A stretch of 64,000 nt of DNA from contig JAXMBS010000025.1 of the NCBI GenBank assembly GCA_046349775.1, forward strand, positions 8,029 through 72,028, given 5' to 3'. The number at the start of each line of letters is the position of its first letter. The stretch's first letter is position 1. This document shows, piece by piece, positions 1 to 9,956 of the stretch. Under the pieces are notes generated by a model. The model saw nothing but the letters and a program-made list of their open reading frames with translations. It was not told the origin of the DNA and did no database searches. The DNA comes from JAEUIG01 sp046349775. GTDB lineage: Bacteria; Planctomycetota; Planctomycetia; Planctomycetales; Planctomycetaceae. The position numbers and the translations under genes were made by a program.

Positions 1-769
1 AGCGCCAGGCGGTGTTCGTGGTACCGAGCAGCTCGCCGACGGACGAGACGTCGAGCGATTCCTGCGTCTCGGAGTCGACGAACCGCAGGTCGCCGGTGAG
101 TTCGGGGTCGAGTTCGGTCGGACCCAGGATCTGCAGGCCATAGATTTCCAGTCCGGCGTTGAACAACATGTTGAACGCCCGCGTCATGTCCCCCAGGGTG
201 AGGAAGTCCGACAGGACGACGGCAATGCCTTTGCCGCGATGCCGCTTGAGGATTTCCTCGATCGCCCGTTCGACCGGGAATTCGCCCCCCCCTTCCAATC
301 CTTCGAGGAATTTCAGGAACCTGAGCAAACTCGCGCGCCCCGTGATCGGCGGCAGCATCACCGGCTCAGTTTGCAGCGATGCGCATGAATACACACTGAC
401 GCGCTCGATATTCATCAGCCCCATCACGCCGAGGGCGGCCGCGACCTGCCGGGCCAGTTCGAACTTCCCTTCGAACTGCATCGACTGGGAGGCGTCGAGC
501 ATCAGGACGACGTGCATTTCCTCTTCATGCGCGAACAGCTTCAGGTACGGGTGGTTGAGCCGCGAGAAGATGTTCCAGTCGACGTAGCGGATGTCGTCTC
601 CGGCGACGTAGTCGCGGTAATCGGCGAACTCGGTGCTGGAGCCCCCCTTCGACGACAGATGCTCGCCGCGCATGCGGTTCGTCTGCCGGCGGACCGGATT
701 GAGCCGCATGCGCTCGACGCGGGCCAGGACGTCGTTCGCCAGGAGCGATGTGAATTGGGCGGCAGGCAT
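1..769 (-). CDS. DUF58 domain protein, C-terminus cut by window edge
   Basis: The 256 codons visible match the DUF58 family, which is usually encoded next to MoxR ATPases. The N-terminal half holds the typical region around the motif DYRDYVAGDDIRYVDWN (about residues 45-61), followed by a VWA-like fold that begins with the metal-site-like motif DASQS (about residues 84-88). The ATG at 769 is chosen because the family signature starts soon after it; no strong ribosome site is visible. It lies 85 bases downstream of moxR on the same strand and is probably the last gene of that run seen here. The role is inferred: MoxR/DUF58/VWA sets are thought to act as chaperone-like assembly systems. The stop codon lies outside the window. 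Confidence 0.85.
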   Translation of the reverse strand, partial: MPAAQFTSLLANDVLARVERMRLNPVRRQTNRMRGEHLSSKGGSSTEFADYRDYVAGDDIRYVDWNIFSRLNHPYLKLFAHEEEMHVVLMLDASQSMQFEGKFELARQVAAALGVMGLMNIERVSVYSCASLQTEPVMLPPITGRASLLRFLKFLEGLEGGGEFPVERAIEEILKRHRGKGIAVVLSDFLTLGDMTRAFNMLFNAGLEIYGLQILGPTELDPELTGDLRFVDSETQESLDVSSVGELLGTTNTAWR

Positions 770-854
770 GATGGTCCAAGGAGGATGGCAGATGGTCGCG
801 AGACCGGCTCAGTGGCTTACGAATCCGTTTTGGATTTCGAGATTCGGCTTTCCG

Positions 855-1859
855 CTACGCCGCCTGCTCCGGCAAGGCCTTCACGCTTTCCTGAATCAGG
901 TCGATGACGCGGATGTTCTCCGCCTGGCCGTCGTAGTTCAGCAGCGTGCGGTGACGGAGGACTTCGTCCGCGAAGTGACGGATGTCCTCAAACGCCACAT
1001 GAGCCCTACCCTGGCTGAGCGCCCGGACGCGCGCCGCCTTGATCAGCGCTTGGGCGGCACGCGGGCTGGCGCCCCAGCGGATGAACCGCTTGACCGATTC
1101 CGTAGCGACGTCCGTCTGCGGGTGCGTCGCCAGCACCAGGCGGCACGCAAAGTCCCGGATCGGATCGGCGACAACGACTTTGGCCAGCACGTCGCGCAGG
1201 CCCAGGATCCTTTCAGAGTCCATGAGTTTCGTGAGGGTCAGCGGCCGCTTGAGGATCGTGCGGCTGACGATCTCATTCATCTCGTCGCGCGTCACGAACG
1301 GCACTTCGACTTTGAACAGGAACCGATCGAGCTGGGCTTCCGGCAGCGGGTAGGTTCCTTCCTGTTCGATCGGATTCTGCGTGGCCAGCACGAGGAACGG
1401 CTGCTTGAGCTTGAAGTGCTGGCCGGCGGTGGTGACGGTCCCTTCCTGCATGGTTTCGAGGAGCGCCGACTGGGTTTTGGGCGTAGCGCGGTTGATTTCG
1501 TCCGCCAGCAGGAGCTGCGTGAAGATCGGCCCCTGGCGGAACTCGAACCGATACCGGCCGTGTTCATCGGTCTGCATGATGTTCGTGCCGATGATGTCGG
1601 CCGGCATCAGGTCGGGCGTGAATTGGATGCGGCGAAAGTCGAGGTCGAGGACCTGGCCCATCGCCTTGACGAGTTCGGTTTTGCCGAGACCGGGGACGCC
1701 TTCGAGGAGGATGTTGCCGCCGCAGAACATCGCGGTCAGCGCGCATTCGACGACGCGCTCCTGGCCGACAATCAGTTTGCCGATCTCGGCGCGGCAGGCG
1801 GCGAACGTGTTGCGGAAATCTTCGGCTTCGTGTTGCAGGACTTCGAGAGGATCGGACAT
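855..1859 (-). CDS. MoxR family AAA+ ATPase
   Basis: This 334-residue protein is a full-length MoxR-type AAA+ ATPase. Walker A is GVPGLGKT at residues 54-61. Walker B is the LLADEINRA motif near residue 117, followed by sensor 1 in LATQNPIEQEG and the arginine-finger region LPEAQLDRF. The C-terminal lid domain follows. Length and motif order are normal for the family. It sits between a disrupted membrane-associated hypothetical upstream and a DUF58 protein downstream, the classic MoxR neighbourhood. MoxR proteins are believed to remodel or load metal cofactors into VWA-containing partners. A VWA protein is encoded about 1.6 kb upstream on the same strand. The ATG start at 1859 gives the usual N-terminus. 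Confidence 0.95.
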   Translation of the reverse strand: MSDPLEVLQHEAEDFRNTFAACRAEIGKLIVGQERVVECALTAMFCGGNILLEGVPGLGKTELVKAMGQVLDLDFRRIQFTPDLMPADIIGTNIMQTDEHGRYRFEFRQGPIFTQLLLADEINRATPKTQSALLETMQEGTVTTAGQHFKLKQPFLVLATQNPIEQEGTYPLPEAQLDRFLFKVEVPFVTRDEMNEIVSRTILKRPLTLTKLMDSERILGLRDVLAKVVVADPIRDFACRLVLATHPQTDVATESVKRFIRWGASPRAAQALIKAARVRALSQGRAHVAFEDIRHFADEVLRHRTLLNYDGQAENIRVIDLIQESVKALPEQAA

Positions 1860-1928
1860 GGGTGGTGCGGGGTTGTCGGTGTCGGTCAGTTTCGGCGAGC
1901 CGGGCGGCGTCAGCCCCCCGAGCAGACT

Positions 1929-3443
1929 TCAGTGGTCTTGTTGCGACGTCGCACTCGGCGGCGCGATGTAGAAGTAAACGTTACGCATGTCGGTGAGCGC
2001 GGGCTTCGAGGTGAACTCGCCGGCAGCGGAGTCGATTTGAGAATTGTCACAATCGTGTTGTTGCCGTAAGCGGAGTCATAGACATCTTCCGTGCCGATCT
2101 GTGCACCGGCGGCGCCGTCGAAGACGCGGGTGATCAGGTCCATTCGTCCCTGGGGCTGACCCGGTTGTCTCCAGACGACAAACGGCTGCTGCGACTCTAC
2201 GGTCCAGTCGACGTTGCCAATCCGATGGACGGCCGAGACTTTCCAACCCGCTCCTTCTGTGCGAGCGGTGAGCACTGGCCCTGGACGGCCGGTTCGACCA
2301 TCGTGAACTGGTGCTTTCCGGGGCCGAACACTTCAGGACGTGCGCTGCCCGGGAGCGCCGTCCTCCTGATCGGTCACCTGACCCTGCAGGTCGAGGTCGC
2401 GAAACTCGCCGGCTGGCGGCAATTCGATCGGCCGGAATTCCATTCCTCGTGCGGCTCGTAACGGCCGTCGGTTGCGCATGATCAGGAAGCCGAGCTTCCA
2501 GGCTGGCACATGCGGCGTCAGCCGGCACTTTTCCAGGTAGGAAGAGTTTCCGAGGCCGTCCTCGACCGCCATGATCCGTTCCGAGACGAATCGCCAGTCG
2601 TCGGACGGCTCACCGCGCCGGTGGAATTTCACGATGGGACTGAGTTTCCACGTCGGCAATAGCTGCTCCCTGACGCCTGCATCCGCCGGCTGGGCGTCCG
2701 TCGATCCGCTCCAGCGTGACGGTGAGATCCCGTCCGTCTGAGTCGCCGGGAATTTGGCCGGCGTCCACTCCTGCTGCTGGGGAGACTCCGCCGGATAGGG
2801 CGCATCGAAGGTCGCAACAACTTCTCCCCGTTTGTTGTAGACCTTCAGCGGGAACCGGCCGTCCCGGGCTCGCAGCAGCGGCACGAAGCGCCCGACGACG
2901 ATCTCGCGATAGTTTCCCGGCGGCAGCGGCTCGAAGGGGAGCTGTGTAGCGGTAGATCGTGTCCTGGTAGGCGCGTACCGAGGCCCGGCGGCCTGAGCCA
3001 ATGGCAGCGGCCGGCGAGACCGGAGGTGGATTCCAGCCGTCGGCATCGGTCGCGGTGCAATGCGACAGCCAGTCAGATCGAGCGGCTCATGCGTTATGGG
3101 ATCGCGGCGAGTCAGCCACACGCCGCACTGGGGAAAAATCTCGCCGAACTCTGCAAACGCCGACATTTCCGGCCGGCTCCTGCCGAGCAGATTCACATAC
3201 CACGGCGACGGGCAGCAGAACCCACGTCTGCTTGGGACCGAACGTCACCTGCTCCAACCGCAGGATCGTCCCGTCCGGCAGCGTGGCCTTGGCCAAGCGT
3301 CACGACTATTGGCGATCACCAGAAACGGGACCCCACCCCAACAGTGCCACGACTGCCACGAGCGCGAACGGCCACCGACGGCGCGTACGGTCCGGCGTCG
3401 CGGTTTCCAGCAGCGGCGATGTGGATGTGGTGGTGGATGTCAC
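1929..3443 (-). pseudogene. frameshifted membrane-anchored hypothetical
   Basis: Coding signal runs through this stretch but hops between frames at least four times. A GTG at 3443 opens a segment with a hydrophobic stretch (WPFALVAVVALLG). The frame then shifts near 3330 and again near 3295, where the text AKATLPDGTILRLEQVTFG begins. The middle segment (about 3196-2333) contains RRDPITHEPLDL and KVYNKRGEVVATFDAPYP. A final shift near 2040 leads to the C-terminus DMRNVYFYIAPPSATSQQDH and a TGA at 1929-1931. I recognise the general style of single-pass planctomycete hypotheticals but no named family. It lies between the VWA gene and moxR, so an intact version would belong to that module. Either decay or base-calling indels could explain the breaks. 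Confidence 0.55.
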
Positions 3444-3520
3444 AGTTAATGCGCCGTCGGCAACGTCGTCGCCTGCGGCTCCTCGCTAAACGATTCCCTG
3501 AATCCCGATTCCTCCTGATC

Positions 3521-6500
3521 TTACTTCTCCTCCCCGTCCTCCCGTCGTTTCCGCTTCATCTCCAGCAGCCGGCTCGTGGTGGAGTTCGGGTCTGTCGCGG
3601 CCGGCGGCTGCTTCGCGTCGCCGGGCTTCGATTCTGGAGTCTTCGGCGGTGGCGCCTTCGTCCGCTGCGCTGCTGCTCGCGCAGATACGCGGCGGTCGTC
3701 GCCACCTGCCGCATTGGGCTGTCCTCGCGAGTTCTGAAGCTGGGCGGAAACGTCTTTCTTCCGCTGCAGCAGCTTGCCCATCGTCTTCGTCGATTCGCCG
3801 CGTCGCTCGAAGCCGAGCGCGCGTTTGATCATGTGCCAGTCGAGCTGCACACGGCGGAAGCCGACGTCCAGTGGAATCAGGCAGGCGATGGCGATCAGGA
3901 ACCAGTCGAAGATCGGCTGCGAACTCTGCTTCGGCTTGCGGCGACCGAAAAGCTGGTCCTTGAGTTTCTCGGTGCCGATCGTCGGATCAAGCTGTTCGCC
4001 GCCGGTCTCGTCCATGATCTGCTGCAGGATTGGCCAGTTGGAGCGGAAGTTCACGTACTCCGGCGAGTACGACACGATGAAGCCCCCCATCGCGCGATCT
4101 TCACGTTCGCCGCTCTTGCCGGCGACCATCACCTGATACGACCCCTTGCCCCACAGCGGGAACGTCGCCTGGTACCGCCGCGGGCCGACCTGCTTGAGCT
4201 GAATCGTTTCCGACTGGTCGCGCGGGCCAGTGACTTCGGCCGCCACATCGAGGAACATCTCCTCCGGGTGGAAGTCCTCGACGAGAATCACCCCCTCCGC
4301 GCCGGAGGTGTAACTCCACAGCTTGAGATGCCCTTCCTTGCGGATGCGGGAGACGCGAATGAGCAACTGCTTCACGAACGCCTGGTAGTGGTCCCAGTTG
4401 ATCCAGTTCGCGCCCCAGTTAGCGGACAGGTCGGACGTGAAGGCCGCCGTCGTCCCCAGCCCGTACCGCCAGACCGCCAGGACCGGATCGTGTTCCCCCT
4501 GCTCGGCTTCTTTCGGGACCGTAAACAGGATGTCCTCGACCGGCCCGGTCTCCTTCAGCGACGTAATGACGTAGCCTTGCAGCGACGGCACCGCGTCGAT
4601 CCCGTCGAGAATCTGCGACGGGAACCCCGCTTCCGGGAAGATTTCCCCGTTCTGGATCATGCTGCGCTTCAGCGTCTTCGCTTCCTTGATGAAGATGCTC
4701 GGCAGCTCGTTGGGATCGGACGGGAAGTAATACCGGCCCCCCGTCACCGACGCGATCGCCCGCAGCGTTGCGATTTCGGTCCCGCCGTGCGGGAAGATCG
4801 CCACGGTGGAGACGGAAATCTTCTCCGCGATGAACTTCTGGATCAGTTGCGGATCGGGAGGCTGCGGATCGCCGTCGGAAATGATGATCATGTGCCGCGC
4901 CGCGGCGTCGGTCTTGATCAGTCCGTCGTACCCCATCTGCATCGTCGGGCCGAACGCTCCCATGTCGCCGACGGCGGCGCTGTTGATCAGCGGCACGAAC
5001 CGGTCATACTCCGCGGCCGGGGCCATCTCGAAGATCCAGTTGTCGCCGGTCTGCGTGTAGCCGAGGACTCCGACTTCGTCTTCCGAGCCGAGGACGCGAA
5101 TGGCCTGCTTGGTGATGCGTTTGCCCCAGGTGTTGCCTTCGGGAAATTCGCACGTGTGCAGGATGATGGCCAGCGCGCCTTTCGGCAGGATTTTCTTCTT
5201 GGTGATGTCCATCGACACCGGCAGCAGGTCCTCGACGAGCGTGCGATGATAGCCCCCCGGCCCGAAACTGTTTTCGCCGCCGACCATCAGGAAGCCGATC
5301 CCCTGGTTGTAGACGGCGTCGTGCAGGGCCTGCAGCTTGACGGTGTCGAACGCGTCCTGCGGCACGTTGCAGAAGATCACGCAGTCGTACGGCATCAGCG
5401 ACAGTGCGTCGCTGGGGAAGTCGTACGCATCCATGATCTCGACGGCCCGCTCCCCTTCCTGAATGGCTTTCGCCAGCGCTTGATGGTCTTGCGGATTGCC
5501 CAGCGGATCGGTGACCAGCAGCGCCTTCCCCTCCCCTTCCACGAAGATGTAGCTGACGGCCGTGTTGTTCTCTTCGAGATGGTCGGTCCCTTCGGCGGGC
5601 TTGATGATCGCCTTGTACTCGTAGTACCCCGCGCCGCGGAGGTAGATCGGGATATTGATCCGCGTCTTGCCCGCTTCGTACTTCACGTCCAGTTCGGCAA
5701 TCTGCTGGCCATTCTCCTCCAGCACCAGCTTGCCCGTGCCGGCCTTTAGCGCGGAGATGATGGCCGACGCTTCGTAGTTCTCGCCGATCTTGACGAACTG
5801 CGGCAGCTCCAGCCGCTCGATCCACACCTCGTCGTCGTAGGTGTAACTGATCGGCAGGACGTCGACGGCGATCTCGCGCGACCGCAATTCGTCGAGCACC
5901 TGCCTTAGGTTGCCGGCCGTTTCGCTGCCGTCGCTGATCAGGACGATCCGGCTCCGCAGTTCTTCCGGCAGCATGGCCGACGCCAGCGACAACGCCTGCT
6001 CGATATTCGTCGCGTCCCGGTTGATCCGTGAATTGAGGACGAGCCGGCCTCCCTCCAGCGGAAAGCTCGGCTGCGGCGGCAACTCGACGGCGGCGTTGCT
6101 GCCGAACGTGATCAGCCCGGCCTCGTCCTCGGTCGGTTTCTGCGTGACGGTCTCGACCACGAACTCAGCGGCCTTGGTGGTCGCGTCCGGCCCGACGGAA
6201 TCCGATGTGTCGAGCGCGTAGACCAGTGCCAACCGATCGCTGGTCCGCACGGCGCGCGGCTCGGCGATCAGCGCGACGAACAGGCCGGTCAGCGTCAGCC
6301 GGATGAAGAGAGCGGTCAAGGCCCGCGAGCGGTTCAAGCCGCTGTAGCCGTTCTGGTGCATCCACCACATCCAGATCGTGACGGCCATCAGGCCGAACGC
6401 GATCGGCCGGGTGAACAGCACGACCTCGCACCGGGTCAGCGCCTTCGTCAGCCACGGCGGCAATGCCGCGGCCACGCGCGCCGGCAAGACTTGCGAGGCG

Positions 6501-6625
6501 TCAACCAGCAATACGAAGGCCGTGTAGACGAGCAGAAAGATCGCCAGCGGCAGCGTCTGCTTCCAATGGAAGGGGGCACGCGGCTTCGGTGCGAAGGATC
6601 GCAACAGGCGGAGAACTCTGTTCAC
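3521..6625 (-). CDS. large VWA-domain membrane protein
   Basis: This protein of 1034 residues has membrane helices near residues 24-43, 72-90 and 104-121, then a von Willebrand A domain opening with the metal-site motif DTSDS (139-143). A long middle region follows with a glutamine-amidotransferase-like stretch (GFLMVGGENSFGPGGYH) and a second VWA-like motif (MIIISDGDPQPPD). A further membrane segment lies near residue 925. The layout resembles BatA-like and amidotransferase-like membrane proteins found in MoxR clusters. The GTG start at 6625 overlaps the TGA of the NHL-repeat gene (GTGA), which indicates translational coupling. The tail is charged and low in complexity. Its likely place is the cell envelope, as a client or partner of MoxR/DUF58; that part is inference. 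Confidence 0.85.
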   Translation of the reverse strand: MNRVLRLLRSFAPKPRAPFHWKQTLPLAIFLLVYTAFVLLVDASQVLPARVAAALPPWLTKALTRCEVVLFTRPIAFGLMAVTIWMWWMHQNGYSGLNRSRALTALFIRLTLTGLFVALIAEPRAVRTSDRLALVYALDTSDSVGPDATTKAAEFVVETVTQKPTEDEAGLITFGSNAAVELPPQPSFPLEGGRLVLNSRINRDATNIEQALSLASAMLPEELRSRIVLISDGSETAGNLRQVLDELRSREIAVDVLPISYTYDDEVWIERLELPQFVKIGENYEASAIISALKAGTGKLVLEENGQQIAELDVKYEAGKTRINIPIYLRGAGYYEYKAIIKPAEGTDHLEENNTAVSYIFVEGEGKALLVTDPLGNPQDHQALAKAIQEGERAVEIMDAYDFPSDALSLMPYDCVIFCNVPQDAFDTVKLQALHDAVYNQGIGFLMVGGENSFGPGGYHRTLVEDLLPVSMDITKKKILPKGALAIILHTCEFPEGNTWGKRITKQAIRVLGSEDEVGVLGYTQTGDNWIFEMAPAAEYDRFVPLINSAAVGDMGAFGPTMQMGYDGLIKTDAAARHMIIISDGDPQPPDPQLIQKFIAEKISVSTVAIFPHGGTEIATLRAIASVTGGRYYFPSDPNELPSIFIKEAKTLKRSMIQNGEIFPEAGFPSQILDGIDAVPSLQGYVITSLKETGPVEDILFTVPKEAEQGEHDPVLAVWRYGLGTTAAFTSDLSANWGANWINWDHYQAFVKQLLIRVSRIRKEGHLKLWSYTSGAEGVILVEDFHPEEMFLDVAAEVTGPRDQSETIQLKQVGPRRYQATFPLWGKGSYQVMVAGKSGEREDRAMGGFIVSYSPEYVNFRSNWPILQQIMDETGGEQLDPTIGTEKLKDQLFGRRKPKQSSQPIFDWFLIAIACLIPLDVGFRRVQLDWHMIKRALGFERRGESTKTMGKLLQRKKDVSAQLQNSRGQPNAAGGDDRRVSARAAAQRTKAPPPKTPESKPGDAKQPPAATDPNSTTSRLLEMKRKRREDGEEK

Positions 6626-7540
6626 AGGGTCAACTCCACGATCCGTCGATTTCCGGTGTCCGCGACCAGAATACGGCCGTCAGGGGAGGTCGCCACTCCC
6701 CAGGGCGTCCAGAATTCAGCGGCGCCACGCCCCGTCTTGCCGTACCGGCCGAAGACGTCGCCGGTCAGCGTCGCCTGCGTCACCCGTCCGGCCCTGTGCT
6801 CTGCAATGACCAGCCGACCATCGGTGGAGATGGCCAGGTCATAGGGATATTCGACCGGCGCTCCGTCACTCAAAGTCAGATCGCCGCGACGCTCGCCTTC
6901 GTCGCTGAAGACCTGCACGCGGTTGTTGATGATGTCGCACACGTAGAGCGCGCCGTCGTGCCACGTCAGTCCGCCCATCCGCTGAAACTGCCCGGCTCCC
7001 AGGCCGGCCTCGCCGAACTCCCGCACAAACTTGTTGTCGGGCGTGAATTTCTGCACCCGGTCGTTCCCACCATATTCGGCGACGTACAGGTTCCCTTGCG
7101 GGTCTTCCGTGACATGGCACGGATAAATGAATTGACCCGGCCCTTCCCCTTCCTCACCGAACATTCCCAGCAGCTCGCCTGTCTGGCTGAAGAACACCAC
7201 GCGATGGTAGTGCGTGTCCGCAATCGCCAGTTGCCCGTTCTTGCGGACGATAATTCCCTCCGGCCGGCCGACGGAGTACTCCGGCATCCACCATTGGCGG
7301 GCCAGCTTGCCGTCGGCGCCGTACACGATGACGCGGCCGATATCGTCCAGTATGAACAGCTCTCCCTGCGGACTGAACGTCAGCGCCCGCGGCGCGGGGA
7401 GCCGATCCCCTTCGGCCGGCAACGTCCAGGCACGGGCGCCGGTCACCGGCAGCACGTGAGCGGCCGCTGCGCCCCCGCCACAGCCGGACACCACGAGCCG
7501 CCAGCAGCCACGAAAACAGGACCGACAGCACAACCCGCAC
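6622..7540 (-). CDS. NHL-repeat lipoprotein (probable frameshift in signal peptide)
   Basis: From about 7450 down to the stop at 6622 the protein is a six-bladed propeller of NHL repeats, each with the pattern G-x-F/L...P...V...G-x-L-Y/L-V-A-D. Examples are EGIIVRKNGQLAIADTHYHR and HVTEDPQGNLYVAEYGG. The N-terminus is ambiguous. A GTG at 7540 starts a perfect-looking signal peptide, but it is one base out of phase with the propeller. Dropping one base near 7495 joins them and gives VRVVLSVLFSWLLAAVVSGC, a textbook lipobox ending in cysteine. As written, the propeller is in one open frame with the upstream ABC ATPase. It ends in a GTGA overlap with the VWA gene. NHL proteins of this type are usually extracytoplasmic binding or scaffold proteins. 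Confidence 0.75.
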
Positions 7541-8478
7541 GCCGCGTTCCAGGGGGCGCGCCCGGCCGCATGCACAAATGTCCGGCGACGACCGGCGACG
7601 TCGCGCAATTGCACTTCTCCCAGCCCGCCAATATCAACGGCTTCTTCGACGACCAGCGGTCCAGTCTCAGTGGGAGTCACGACCAATGCCTCCGGACGCA
7701 CGCCGCGCGGCCCGTTCATGGGCGTGGCCAGCCACGCTGCTGCTTCGTCCGGCTCAAACCAGTTCACCGGTCCCAGAAACTCGGCCAATGCGAGCGAGGG
7801 GGGCCGGGCATACAACTCCGCGACCGGCCCGCTCCAGACAACGCGACCCGCGTCGAGGCAAATGACGTGCTCGGCCTCGCGGACGATCGTCTCCGCATCG
7901 TGCGATGAAAACACCAGCGAAGTCCCCTGCCGGGCGCACGTTTCGCGCAGCGCGCACCAGCAGGCGCGACGCAGCGACCGGTTGACGTGCGCCAGCGGTT
8001 CGTCCATGACGAGAACACGTGCGCCGCTGGCCAGCGCCCGGGCGACCGAGACCCGCGCCCGTTCACCTTCCGACAGCGAATCCGGCCGTGCCGCCGCCAG
8101 TGCCAACAGGCCAAACGCGCCCAAGAGACCGTCGATGCGCTGTGCGCGATCGTCGGAAATTGGTGCGACGGATTCCAGATGTTCGCGCACGCTCAGATGC
8201 GGCCACAACCCGTCATCCGGCGGACACCAGTAGACGGGAAGTCGGCGGGCAGAGTATCCGGTCGCGGCAGCATCCGGCTCATCAATCGAACGGACGACCT
8301 GGCCGGACGCAGGCCGTTCGAATTCCACCAGCAGATTCAGCAGCGATGTCTTGCCGGCCCCCGACGGACCCGCAATGGCGCAAACACCGGAGGGGATCAC
8401 CACCGACACACGGTCGAGTCGCGGACCGCTACGCCCAGGCAGGGTCGCCCCATCGAGTGTCCAGAGTGCCCGATTCAT
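7541..8478 (-). CDS. ABC transporter ATPase, iron/spermidine-type with TOBE-like tail
   Basis: The ATG at 8478 overlaps the stop of the permease gene (ATGA). Residues 36-43 form Walker A (GPSGAGKT). The signature is LSEGE, a variant of LSGGQ, followed by Walker B (VLVMDEPLAHVN) and the H-loop (SSHD). After the nucleotide-binding domain a short C-terminal region resembles a TOBE domain (VRPEALVVTPTETGPLVVEE). No stop codon separates it from the NHL propeller, so the 3' boundary given here is inferred. In another frame the text PLERGVRVVLS would make a normal TOBE ending, and if one base near 7495 is spurious the ATPase would stop at 7443. It should energise the permease encoded just upstream. 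Confidence 0.85.
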
Positions 8479-9956
8479 GCTGCCGTCCACCCGGTCCGCC
8501 ATCGACGCACGAACAAAAACGCCGCAGCCAGCAGCAGCGGCGCCGCCACCGTCACGCAGACCATCGCCGACAGCCCGGCGATGTGGCCGAAGTGCATGAA
8601 ATTGTACAGACGCTTCACGACCGGCTCCATTCCCGGCGGCGCGGAGATCGTGGCAATCATCAGGTCCAGATAGCCCCAACTGCACACCAGGACGTACGAC
8701 CAGAACCGCGGCCGACCCCGCAGCCGCCAGTCCAGCTCGCGGGCCGCCCGTCGCTGGTCGGACGCGCCTGCGCTGAGCAGCCCGGCGGCGTGCAATTCGG
8801 TCGTGCGACGATCGAAAGGAACGCATGTCTGGACCAGGACGGCTCGTGGGAACAGGATCAGTGTCAGCGCAGTCAGGATTCGCGCCGGACTGTCATACGC
8901 CCATTGCAGCCAGGAACGTTGGAACAAATCGTCCACGAGCAGCGCCAGCGTCATACTGCCGCACAGTCCCGGCAACAGCAGCAGGCCCAGCAGGAGGGGG
9001 CGCCACAGCCCGGCCAGCGACGAACGAGGCTGCGGACTCTCGACGGGCGCCGGCCCCGCATCGATTTTGCGGATCAGTCCCCCAGCCAGCGTGCAGGCGA
9101 TCGCACCGGCTGTCATCGCGAACGCCAGCCCGTGCAGCAGCTCCTGCCAGAACGACGGCTGCTGCCGCAGGCTCTCCAACCCCTGCCAGGCGCCCCGCAG
9201 CACGACGCCGCACGGAAGCAGCGTGTCGAGGATGCACATGCCGCAGGGCCAGAGCCACCACCCATTCGAAACCGTCACAGACGCCGTCCGCTCGGGACGC
9301 CGGCCCGTCGCCAGCGAACGCCAGACCCACGCCACGACCGGAACCAGGACGACCGCCTGAATCGCGACCAGCTCCAGCATGCGATACCGCGTCGCCGTGA
9401 GATCGACCAGACCCGCGTAGCGTGTGAACAGCCATTCCGGCCAGCCGTGGACCTGCAGCAGCGCTGCCGTTTCCGATTCCTGAAACGCGATCAGAAAGAT
9501 CACGGCCGCCGCCGGCAGCCACGCCTGCCGCGGACCGCGGAGACTGATCATCGCGCTCTGCAGTCGCGCTCGGAGCCGTACGCCCGCCGCTGCACCGCCG
9601 GCCGTCGGGGCGCCCATCCGCCATACATGGACTCCGCTGGCCGACACCGGCGGCGGGGGCGCAAAGTATAACAGGAGCGCGCCGATCGGCGCGGCCTGGC
9701 CGATCAGGATCGCCACATACAACAATTCGTTCCACGCCGGATGATGAACGAGCGACAGCGAGTAATTCCGGTAGCCGTAGCCGACGATCAGCCCCGGTGA
9801 CAGAAACGGCGCGAGGATCAGCACCCAGGCGACAATCCGCGCGGCCCCGCGCTGCTGCGACACCAGCCGCGTCAGGTGCACCGCTCCCCACAGCCCAATG
9901 ACGGCAACGACCGCGCTGCGCAACAGCGACCAGCCGCAGGCGGCGGTGAAGGTCAC
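8475..9956 (-). CDS. ABC transporter permease, fused two-domain type (Fe3+/thiamine-like)
   Basis: This roughly 493-residue integral membrane protein has about twelve hydrophobic segments in two halves, as in FbpB- or ThiP-type permeases where both transmembrane domains are fused. Examples are IVAWVLILAPFLSPGLIVGY in the first half and LLLGLLLLPGLCGSMTLALL in the second. A classic EAA loop is not sharp in either half. The GTG at 9956 is preferred over an upstream ATG because it overlaps the stop of the binding-protein gene (GTGA), while the ATG would extend 33 bases into that gene. The stop overlaps the ATPase start (ATGA). Its substrate is inferred from the neighbouring binding protein. Confidence 0.8.
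   Translation of the reverse strand: MTFTAACGWSLLRSAVVAVIGLWGAVHLTRLVSQQRGAARIVAWVLILAPFLSPGLIVGYGYRNYSLSLVHHPAWNELLYVAILIGQAAPIGALLLYFAPPPPVSASGVHVWRMGAPTAGGAAAGVRLRARLQSAMISLRGPRQAWLPAAAVIFLIAFQESETAALLQVHGWPEWLFTRYAGLVDLTATRYRMLELVAIQAVVLVPVVAWVWRSLATGRRPERTASVTVSNGWWLWPCGMCILDTLLPCGVVLRGAWQGLESLRQQPSFWQELLHGLAFAMTAGAIACTLAGGLIRKIDAGPAPVESPQPRSSLAGLWRPLLLGLLLLPGLCGSMTLALLVDDLFQRSWLQWAYDSPARILTALTLILFPRAVLVQTCVPFDRRTTELHAAGLLSAGASDQRRAARELDWRLRGRPRFWSYVLVCSWGYLDLMIATISAPPGMEPVVKRLYNFMHFGHIAGLSAMVCVTVAAPLLLAAAFLFVRRWRTGWTAA

Noticed and set aside
3026..5749. Plus-strand open frame of 907 codons
   Set aside because: It is antisense to the VWA gene, has no domain motif, and reflects high-GC shadow coding.
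6622..8826. Single 734-residue fusion of ABC ATPase and NHL propeller
   Set aside because: Its first 116 codons overlap the permease gene in the wrong frame, and the domains belong on opposite sides of the membrane; two genes with a probable one-base error fit better.
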